From an uncultured archaeon (lineage in GTDB: Archaea > Nanobdellota > Nanobdellia > Woesearchaeales > CAIVOO01): a stretch of 6,476 bases of DNA. A program made the position numbers and the translations under genes. This document shows positions 1-4,689 of the stretch, piece after piece (the stretch's first letter is position 1; every line of letters starts with the position of its first letter). The DNA lies in NCBI GenBank assembly GCA_903907555.1, contig CAIVOO010000106.1:1-6476 (forward strand), read 5' to 3'. The notes beneath the pieces were generated by a model. That model did no database searches. It was not told the origin of the DNA and saw nothing but the letters and a program-made list of their open reading frames with translations.

Positions 1-765
1 AAGAAAACAGACAAGGAACTGACAATAAACCTTACAAAGGAAAACCTGCACAGGCGTTTTCTCATAACACCCTACATAAATGGATATGATTCTATCAGAG
101 TAAACTATGATTCGCACCAAACACTTTCATTCATACAGAACAACATGGACCTTTTGTTTGGCTTCGAAATAGTGGAGCAGACACCCGACTCCTGCAAACT
201 GAAAAATGTTGTAGACATAAAACCTGAGGAATTCGAATCAGTGCTGTCAAGACTGTTTAACATATGCATCAGCATGTTTGATGACCTCTTGTTATACCTG
301 AAAAACAGGGATGAAGAGGCCTTGAAAAGGATAATACTCTTAGAAAGGGTGATGAACAGGCTTGATGTCTTCTGCAGGAGAGCAATAAACACAGGCGCTA
401 TACCAACTGAGATGAACAAGCTCGGCTCATTATACACAACGGTAAGGATTGTGGAACAGATAGGCGACCTTTTATCATCAATCGCAATCAATTACAACAA
501 ATGGGATGTAGAAGAGTTAAAATACTTCATCAAGCCAGTAACCCATCTCAAGGAAGCATTCCTTATCCTGAAGAAAATAAAATATTCTGGCGACGAAAAA
601 GGCTTCAATGAATATCTTGTGTTGGAAGAGCAGATAAAAAACATGCTAACGCTCAAGCAGTACCAATCGCTGAAATCGATAGAACTGTGTTTCCTGCTGT
701 CTCAAGGCCACTACAAGATACATGACCTTTCCGAGGAGGTGATATCATGGATTTCTTTAAAATAA
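1..765 (+). CDS. Archaeal PhoU-like regulator, 5' end truncated by window edge
   Basis: The reading frame is open from the first base, so the ATG at 145 is internal and 254 residues of a longer protein are visible. The usual archaeal form is an N-terminal SpoVT/AbrB-like DNA-binding domain followed by PhoU helical bundles; the visible start fits the region just after AbrB, which lies outside the window. The rest is all-helical, with a PhoU-type stretch around residues 75-145 (acidic helix, then MNRLDVFCRRAIN) and a second helical repeat to about residue 250. PhoU proteins restrain phosphate uptake or signalling, and AbrB-PhoU fusions are thought to act as transcription regulators. No pst transporter or phosphatase gene is visible here, so a phosphate role is family inference. 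The 3' end overlaps the next gene by 19 bases, implying an operon. An unrelated helical protein is possible but less likely. Confidence 0.72.
   Translation, partial: KKTDKELTINLTKENLHRRFLITPYINGYDSIRVNYDSHQTLSFIQNNMDLLFGFEIVEQTPDSCKLKNVVDIKPEEFESVLSRLFNICISMFDDLLLYLKNRDEEALKRIILLERVMNRLDVFCRRAINTGAIPTEMNKLGSLYTTVRIVEQIGDLLSSIAINYNKWDVEELKYFIKPVTHLKEAFLILKKIKYSGDEKGFNEYLVLEEQIKNMLTLKQYQSLKSIELCFLLSQGHYKIHDLSEEVISWISLK
733..743 (+). promoter_or_regulatory. Strong Shine-Dalgarno for the nucleotidyltransferase gene
   Basis: GAGGAGGTGAT lies inside the end of the PhoU-like gene, three bases before the ATG at 747. It is a near-perfect match to the 16S anti-SD and fixes that start. It implies translation of an internal cistron on a shared mRNA. 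Confidence 0.75.
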
Positions 766-1541
766 CTTCAAATAAAAACAAGAGCATTGAAAAAAAGCTC
801 ACTGAAGTCATACTGAACAGGGTAAAGGATGTCGAAGCAATTATTGATTACGGGAGCCATGTAGTCAATGCAGAAAGCAAGCATAGCGACTATGATTACA
901 TAGTAATCATAAAAAACAACAAGCACAAGACGCCAAAAAAAATCGATTTCACATTCAAGAACAGGAAGACAACACTTAACCTGCTGACAATAACTGATTT
1001 AGAGGAAGACGTAAACGGAAAATATGCCTGCTATTTCATAACAAAACTGATAAATCCCTGCAACCTTGTTTACTGCAGCGATTTCAGGATAAGGGAAAGG
1101 CTGTCCAAGTGCCTTGCAGATTACCTGACAACCTTTGGCAATACCTTCCTGAACAAAGGCTCGTATACATTTGAAAAATTCACAGCCAGCTTCCTTTTAG
1201 AATACATAAATCTATTCCCGCCGTACGTCAGGTACATCGTTTCAAAACTCAAAAAAAACAAGGAAGAAACATGGAATCTCTGGGTGGCATATTTTGAGCA
1301 GGTGCTGAGCAGTTCAGGCTTTGCAAAAAAGCGTGTTGTTAAATTAGCCGGAACAGAGTCGAATACATTTGAGAAATCACTTATAAGGGAAAAGCTATCC
1401 CTAAGGTGGTTCAACACAGGAATCAAGATAAGGAAAAATCTCATAGAATTTCCGCTAACATACATATCGAAAAATGAAAGGATTTTCCATGAAAAAATTG
1501 CAGAAGACATAATGAAATTCTTAGAGCGAAAAGCGTCATAA
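747..1541 (+). CDS. Nucleotidyltransferase-fold (Pol beta superfamily) protein
   Basis: This is a 264-aa soluble protein. Residues 30-55 carry the superfamily signature: a strand ending in DYGS (Gly36-Ser37), then SDYDYIVII, with Asp48 and Asp50 placed to bind the metals. The third carboxylate of active family members is not clear. The strand KTTLNLLTI has Asn78 where an Asp is common, although Asp67 in KIDFTF might substitute. Residues 130-264 look helical and basic, and I do not recognise this domain. Family members transfer NMP groups to antibiotics, proteins or RNA, or serve as antitoxins in MNT-HEPN pairs; I cannot assign a substrate. The start is set by the Shine-Dalgarno at 733-743. 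The 19-base overlap with the PhoU-like gene suggests co-transcription and perhaps a functional link. The stop lies 9 bases from the 3' end of a convergent tRNA gene. Confidence 0.7.
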   Translation: MDFFKITSNKNKSIEKKLTEVILNRVKDVEAIIDYGSHVVNAESKHSDYDYIVIIKNNKHKTPKKIDFTFKNRKTTLNLLTITDLEEDVNGKYACYFITKLINPCNLVYCSDFRIRERLSKCLADYLTTFGNTFLNKGSYTFEKFTASFLLEYINLFPPYVRYIVSKLKKNKEETWNLWVAYFEQVLSSSGFAKKRVVKLAGTESNTFEKSLIREKLSLRWFNTGIKIRKNLIEFPLTYISKNERIFHEKIAEDIMKFLERKAS

Positions 1542-1550
1542 AACAGATAA

Positions 1551-1638
1551 AGCCCCTGACGAGAGTTGCACTCGCGACCTGCGGTTATTTCTGCTTTCGC
1601 TTACGAAACCGCCGCTATAGCTACTAAGCCACAGGGGC
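1551..1638 (-). tRNA. tRNA-Thr(CGU) with a 15-nt intron
   Basis: Read on the minus strand, the 7-bp acceptor stem is GCCCCTG/CAGGGGC. The anticodon stem is GCGGT/ACCGC and the T stem GCGAG/CTCGT has one G-T wobble. Removing an intron between positions 37 and 38 leaves exactly 73 nt and the loop TTCGTAA, giving anticodon CGU, which reads ACG. Discriminator U73 agrees with archaeal tRNA-Thr, and no CCA is encoded, as is usual in archaea. U8, A14, G15-C48, A21, U33, U54, C56 and A58 are all in place. Two oddities stand out: the D-loop has only one G instead of the GG pair, and T-loop position 55 is G rather than T. Position 13-22 is a T-T mismatch. The short variable loop excludes tRNA-Ser or tRNA-Leu. 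The gene is convergent with the nucleotidyltransferase gene. Confidence 0.93.
1587..1601 (-). other. tRNA intron with GNRA-capped hairpin and BHB splice site
   Basis: The intron AGCGAAAGCAGAAAT sits at the canonical 37/38 site. Its core GCGAAAGC forms two G-C pairs closed by a GAAA (GNRA) tetraloop. The exon-intron junctions fold as a compact bulge-helix-bulge. The anticodon stem leads into TTCG facing AGAA (three pairs plus a G-A mismatch), flanked by 3-nt bulges TAA and ATA. Cleavage after the second bulge nucleotide on each side gives exactly this intron, as expected for the archaeal EndA splicing endonuclease. Confidence 0.85.
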
Positions 1639-1661
1639 ATAGATGAAGAATATGACACTTG

Positions 1662-1670
1662 CTTTTTAAA
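1662..1670 (-). promoter_or_regulatory. TATA box of the tRNA-Thr gene, possibly bidirectional
   Basis: On the minus strand this reads TTTAAAAAG, centred about 28 bases upstream of the first tRNA base, the right distance for archaeal TBP-dependent initiation. The core TTTAAA is palindromic. The same box read on the plus strand lies about 26 bases before the first hairpin of the RNA candidate at 1692. Confidence 0.6.
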
Positions 1671-1691
1671 CGTTATTATAAATTTCCTAGC

Positions 1692-1821
1692 GTGGGCGGC
1701 TGTCAAAGTATTGCTTAATGTTTTATCAAAGCCCCCACATCCCCCTCGCTATCTGATCTTGCAGCGATGGTGGGTGGTAGGGCATCTATTCCACTTAAAG
1801 CGCTACTTCAGATTCCCTCCC
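1692..1821. ncRNA. Candidate structured RNA of three GC-rich hairpins, strand uncertain
   Basis: This region carries no ORF or recognisable gene, but it is much richer in G and C than the bases on either side. Three hairpins follow one another. Hairpin 1 (1692-1738) pairs GTGGG and GGCT with AGCC and CCCAC around a bulged C, then AAAGTATT with AATGTTTT, capped by GCTT. Hairpin 2 (1741-1774) pairs CCCCC-TCGCT with AGCGA-GG-GGG, with single T bulges. Hairpin 3 (1776-1821) pairs GGTAGGG with CCCTCCC, with one mismatch, then ATCT with AGAT. In AT-rich archaea, GC-rich intergenic islands are often stable RNAs. ACA follows the 3' CCCCC of hairpin 1 and AGA follows hairpin 3, which recalls archaeal H/ACA guide RNAs. 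However, I see no clear guide pocket or K-turn. It does not resemble 5S, SRP or RNase P RNA. A plus-strand transcript could start at the TATA-like element 1663-1670 and end in the T-run near 1842-1846. A minus-strand transcript cannot be excluded. Confidence 0.5.
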
Positions 1822-1859
1822 AGAATATTTAAAATAAATTATTTTTAATAACACTAACC

Positions 1860-1869
1860 TTTATAAATA
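1860..1869 (+). promoter_or_regulatory. TATA box for the two-TM protein gene (leaderless)
   Basis: TTTATAAATA is centred about 25-26 bases before the A of the ATG at 1890. Transcription would therefore begin at or within a base or two of the start codon. No Shine-Dalgarno is present, which agrees with a leaderless mRNA. Confidence 0.75.
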
Positions 1870-1889
1870 ATAAAATAGTTATCTCTTTT

Positions 1890-2459
1890 ATGGATGACGT
1901 GTTGTATAAAGAGTATAGAAGGGATGATGAGGGCAGGTACATAATTCATATCAGGGCTGAAAACCTGAATGAGCTGTACAATATTTATGATCCTTCAGCT
2001 TTTTCTGATAGAGACTTGAATCATAAAGCAGTTGCCCATCTTACTGAAAATGTTGTTGTCCTGCCGCACGATGCGCAGCTGAGGATAATAGTTCATCTTC
2101 CCAAGAAATTCAAAAAAGGCGATGCAGAGAGGGACATTACACAGGCGATAATGCACCACTTTACATTCGGTTCATTTAACGCCAAGTCGCATATCAAGCG
2201 AAGGATAATGAAAGGGTTCAACGCACTGGTTTTGGGCGGAGCAGTGTTCATCGCAGGAATAGCGTTGGCAACATACCTCAAATCATTAAACTCGCAAAGC
2301 TTCCTGATGAGCATAATGGCAGAAGGGCTATCAATAGGCGCATGGGTCAGCCTCTGGCAGCCAGTCTACATCATTTTCTACGAATGGCTCCCATTATACA
2401 GCGAACATAAAATCTACAGAAGATTATCAAACGCAAAAGTGAATTTCAATTATTTTTAA
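1890..2459 (+). CDS. Conserved two-TM membrane protein, bacterial-like family
   Basis: This is a 189-aa protein with an N-terminal soluble domain and two membrane segments. The motif IYDPSAFSDRDLN is at residues 32-44, followed by an LRIIVHLP strand (64-71). The membrane helices span roughly 110-130 and 138-162. After them come WQPVYIIFYEWLP (156-168) and a basic KIYRRL tail. I recognise this order (DPSxFxxRDL, strand LRxxxHLP, two TM, W.P..I..Y.W.P, RRL) from uncharacterised bacterial proteins, common in alphaproteobacteria; its function is unknown to me. With one short loop between the helices, both termini should lie on the same, probably cytoplasmic, side. The ATG is chosen because a TATA box places the transcription start on it. 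Its stop codon overlaps the end of the convergent zinc-ribbon gene by four bases. Transfer from bacteria is possible but unproven. Confidence 0.82.
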   Translation: MDDVLYKEYRRDDEGRYIIHIRAENLNELYNIYDPSAFSDRDLNHKAVAHLTENVVVLPHDAQLRIIVHLPKKFKKGDAERDITQAIMHHFTFGSFNAKSHIKRRIMKGFNALVLGGAVFIAGIALATYLKSLNSQSFLMSIMAEGLSIGAWVSLWQPVYIIFYEWLPLYSEHKIYRRLSNAKVNFNYF

Positions 2460-2611
2460 ATTTTCTCAAGAATCTTCTTTTTATCTCTCAGTATCTTCTG
2501 GCACTCGAAGCATACCAAATGCTTTTTTCCTTTCTCATCTTTCACATAAGTGCCCTTGAATTTCTGCAGGAATAGCTCCTGTATTTTCTTTTTGCATATT
2601 TCGCATTTCAT
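2456..2611 (-). CDS. Small zinc-ribbon protein, 51 aa
   Basis: Translation from the ATG at 2611 gives a 51-residue basic protein. It begins MKCEICKKKI and has a second knuckle, CFEC, at residues 34-37. Cys3, Cys6, Cys34 and Cys37 make a CxxC...CxxC zinc site, with about 27 residues including a GTYVKDEKGKK hairpin between the knuckles. The C-terminal tail is lysine-rich. Similar short two-knuckle proteins recur in archaea, where a nucleic-acid or ribosome-associated role is suspected but not established. A TATA box 27 bases upstream of the ATG marks it as a real, leaderless gene. The coding strand is opposite to both neighbours. Its stop codon overlaps the final codons of the upstream two-TM gene, tail to tail. 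Confidence 0.83.
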   Translation of the reverse strand: MKCEICKKKIQELFLQKFKGTYVKDEKGKKHLVCFECQKILRDKKKILEKI

Positions 2612-2633
2612 GCTATTGAATTAGTGGTATGAC

Positions 2634-2643
2634 TTTTTAAAAT
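2634..2643 (-). promoter_or_regulatory. TATA box for the zinc-ribbon gene (leaderless)
   Basis: On the minus strand the site reads about ATTTTAAAAA, centred 27 bases upstream of the A of the ATG at 2611. This predicts initiation at the start codon, and no Shine-Dalgarno is seen. Confidence 0.7.
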
Positions 2644-2665
2644 TATCTGATAAACCACTCTCGAA

Positions 2666-2675
2666 TACTAAATAA
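2666..2675 (+). promoter_or_regulatory. Probable TATA box for the GAPDH gene
   Basis: TACTAAATAA is centred near 2671, predicting a start near 2697 and a leader of about 27 bases that includes the Shine-Dalgarno. A competing TTTTAAAC at 2679-2686 would start transcription almost on the Shine-Dalgarno, so I prefer the upstream box. Confidence 0.45.
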
Positions 2676-2709
2676 CCATTTTAAACTGCTTTCCTTCTTA
2701 AATGGGAAT

Positions 2710-2716
2710 AGGAGGT
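2710..2716 (+). promoter_or_regulatory. Shine-Dalgarno for the GAPDH gene
   Basis: AGGAGGT ends seven bases before the ATG at 2724, a textbook spacing that fixes the start. This strong site contrasts with the leaderless genes on both sides. Confidence 0.8.
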
Positions 2717-2723
2717 AATTATC

Positions 2724-3713
2724 ATGATTCGAGTCGCTATCAATGGTTTCGGAAGGATTGGGAGGCAGGTTCTGCAGGCAGGGATTAACGACCCAAACAT
2801 AGAATGGGTTGCAATAAATGATTTGACTGATGCAAAAACTCTAGCATATATGCTGAAATATGATTCTGTGCACAGGAGAGTCAATGCAGACATAAAAGAG
2901 TCTAATGGCAATTTAGTCATCAACGGAAAAACAATAAAGGTTTTCGCAGAGAAAGAGCCTGAAAAGCTCCCCTGGAAATCATTGAACATTGATGTTGTTG
3001 CAGAATGCTCTGGCTTCTTCACAGACAGGGAAGGCGCTGAAAAGCACCTGAAAGCAGGAGCAAAGAAAGTGTTAATATCTGCACCAGCAAAGAATCCTGA
3101 CATAACAATTGTGAAGGGCGTAAATGAGCATTTGTACGACAAGAAGAAGCACAATATAATAAGCAATGCTTCCTGCACTACAAACTGCCTGGCGCCAATA
3201 GTAAAGGTTCTAAACGATAATTTTGGGATAGTGCGAGGCTACATGATTACAGCGCACGCTTACACAGCAGACCAGCGCTTGGTTGACGCTCCGCATAAAG
3301 ACTTGCGAAGGGGAAGAAGCGCAGCAGTTTCAATAATACCAACAACAACAGGGGCTGCAAAGACAGTTGCAGAAGTCATTCCTGAATTGAAAGGAAAGCT
3401 GGACGGCGTTGCATGGAGAGTTCCTGTCCCAGACGGCTCGATAGCAGGATTCAGCTGCGAGCTGAAAAAGAAGACAACAGTTGAAGAAGTCAACAAGCTG
3501 TTCAAAAGCGTTTCAGAGTACCATCTGAAAGGCGTCCTGCAGTATTCTGATGAAGCAATCGTTTCAGCAGACATCATAGACAATTCCCATTCGACAATTT
3601 TCGACGCGCCGCAGACAAACATCCTTGATGGAAACTTCCTCAGCGTTGCCGGCTGGTATGACAACGAGTGGGGCTACAGCTGCAGGATGGTTGATGTGCT
3701 GAAGCTTCTTTAA
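2724..3713 (+). CDS. gap: Glyceraldehyde-3-phosphate dehydrogenase, class I (bacterial type)
   Basis: This 329-aa enzyme interconverts glyceraldehyde 3-phosphate and 1,3-bisphosphoglycerate with NAD+ in the cytoplasm. The Rossmann motif INGFGRIGR is at residues 6-14. The catalytic site SCTTNC is at 150-155, with nucleophile Cys151 and base His178 in ITAHAYT. The phosphate-site region TTTGAAK is at 207-213, and the C-terminal WYDNEWGYS is at 311-319. Asp33 in INDL and Pro190 in DAPHKDL match NAD-preferring enzymes; NADP-using forms usually change these positions. Length and motifs are complete, so the enzyme should be active. It belongs to the bacterial/eukaryotic class I, not the archaeal class II GAPDH that most archaea carry, which points to ancient gene transfer. 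The direction of flux cannot be read from the sequence. The gene appears monocistronic, with its own promoter and a strong Shine-Dalgarno. Confidence 0.97.
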   Translation: MIRVAINGFGRIGRQVLQAGINDPNIEWVAINDLTDAKTLAYMLKYDSVHRRVNADIKESNGNLVINGKTIKVFAEKEPEKLPWKSLNIDVVAECSGFFTDREGAEKHLKAGAKKVLISAPAKNPDITIVKGVNEHLYDKKKHNIISNASCTTNCLAPIVKVLNDNFGIVRGYMITAHAYTADQRLVDAPHKDLRRGRSAAVSIIPTTTGAAKTVAEVIPELKGKLDGVAWRVPVPDGSIAGFSCELKKKTTVEEVNKLFKSVSEYHLKGVLQYSDEAIVSADIIDNSHSTIFDAPQTNILDGNFLSVAGWYDNEWGYSCRMVDVLKLL

Positions 3714-3724
3714 TTGTACAAAAG

Positions 3725-3734
3725 CTTTTTAAAT
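3725..3734 (+). promoter_or_regulatory. TATA box for the archaeosortase gene (leaderless)
   Basis: CTTTTTAAAT is centred about 27 bases before the ATG at 3757 and starts about a dozen bases after the GAPDH stop. No Shine-Dalgarno precedes the ATG. The gene therefore has its own promoter rather than relying on read-through from GAPDH. Confidence 0.7.
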
Positions 3735-3756
3735 GAAAACATAATCCATCATAATA

Positions 3757-4689
3757 ATGAATATTGATAAGTTAAAGAGGTTTCATCATTCCGGATTCGG
3801 GCAGTTTGTTGAAAGGACATTGCTGTTTCTTGCAATAAGCTATTTAATGCCTCAGCTGTTAGAAAAAGCAGCTCACTTTTTCAAATTCAGGCCATACTAC
3901 ACTATCGCAAACCTGTATGTGTCGCTTGTGTTTTTTATGGTCCTGCTGTTGTTCTATGCGCATAACAAGCACATAATAAAATATCTTGAGAAGCATCACG
4001 TTCCAATGCTGGAAAGGCTTACATTCCTTTTGTTCGCTTTTCTCGCATTCCTGCATTATTTTGCAGCCATATACTTGAGAGTCCAGTACTTTGACAACAT
4101 GTATGTGGTTTCTGTCTTCAACTATTTCACATATATCTTGGGAAACTTCTTCCTCATACTTACAATATTCGGATACAGTTTTTTCAGGAAGTTCAAGAAG
4201 TCGACAATCACTGCCCTGCTGGTTGTTTCAGGGTTTATTGCATTCTCTGTAATTCTTAACCAGTTCTGGAAATATTTTTCAGGATTTGTGATAAGCGCGA
4301 ATACGGCACTGCTCGGATTGGTTTCTAATCATGTAGTTTCAGATGCTGCAAAGTTCAGCCTGCAATTAGAAAAATTTGGTGTTATCATAGGAAGCCCGTG
4401 CTCTGGAATCGCCTCACTTATGATGTTCACAGGGCTTTACATATTCGCTTATGTGATGGACAGGGATAAGATTAATTTCTTAAAATTCTTGTGGGTGTTC
4501 ATTGTGGGCGCTATCGGAATGTTCTGGATGAATATATTCAGAATATCTTTCCTGATGATTATAGGCGCTTATTATTCACCGGCTTTCGCATTAAGCTTAT
4601 TCCATGAGAATGCAGGATGGATAATATTTGTGATATATTTCTTGCTGTATTATTATTTCACTTATCCATTAATAATAAAAAAAGAATAA
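3757..4689 (+). CDS. Exosortase/archaeosortase family membrane transpeptidase
   Basis: This 310-aa multi-pass protein has about eight hydrophobic segments (near 21-35, 47-68, 86-108, 116-142, 150-170, 212-233, 243-272 and 285-307). The family's catalytic triad is complete: Cys215 in GSPCSGIASL, Arg262 in NIFRIS and His283 in LFHENAG, at the outer ends of the last helices. Archaeosortases cleave proteins carrying a C-terminal sorting signal (short motif, TM helix, basic tail) and join them to a lipid, anchoring them to the cell surface. The N-terminal 200 residues do not tell me the subclass, so I give no art or xrt symbol. No substrate with a C-terminal sorting signal is visible in the window. 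The start is supported by a TATA box placing transcription on the ATG. The stop directly abuts that of the convergent FKBP gene, which is also predicted to act outside the membrane. Confidence 0.9.
   Translation: MNIDKLKRFHHSGFGQFVERTLLFLAISYLMPQLLEKAAHFFKFRPYYTIANLYVSLVFFMVLLLFYAHNKHIIKYLEKHHVPMLERLTFLLFAFLAFLHYFAAIYLRVQYFDNMYVVSVFNYFTYILGNFFLILTIFGYSFFRKFKKSTITALLVVSGFIAFSVILNQFWKYFSGFVISANTALLGLVSNHVVSDAAKFSLQLEKFGVIIGSPCSGIASLMMFTGLYIFAYVMDRDKINFLKFLWVFIVGAIGMFWMNIFRISFLMIIGAYYSPAFALSLFHENAGWIIFVIYFLLYYYFTYPLIIKKE

Noticed and set aside
105..491. 128-codon minus-strand open frame opposite the PhoU-like gene
   Set aside because: It lies entirely opposite a better-supported coding frame with family features, has no promoter or Shine-Dalgarno, and its translation shows no recognisable motif.
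145..765. ATG at 145 as the PhoU-like gene start
   Set aside because: The same frame is open to base 1 with protein-like sequence, and no Shine-Dalgarno or TATA box precedes 145.
747..1541. MNT-HEPN toxin-antitoxin module
   Set aside because: The partner gene is PhoU-like, not a HEPN protein with an Rx4-6H motif, and neither protein has the typical small size.
1551..1638. Other anticodon readings from alternative intron borders, for example CGA (Ser)
   Set aside because: The short variable loop excludes Ser. The BHB geometry and U73 fit Thr(CGU) with the intron at 37/38.
1692..1821. 5S rRNA, RNase P RNA, SRP RNA, a second tRNA, or a C/D box RNA
   Set aside because: The conserved core sequences of these RNAs are absent. 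Hairpin 3 is too short for a tRNA, and no paired C (RUGAUGA) and D (CUGA) boxes are suitably placed.
2681..3178. 165-codon minus-strand open frame opposite GAPDH, Cys- and Phe-rich
   Set aside because: It mirrors a fully recognisable GAPDH gene. Its composition is what the reverse complement of that gene would give. The same applies to 3260-3664.
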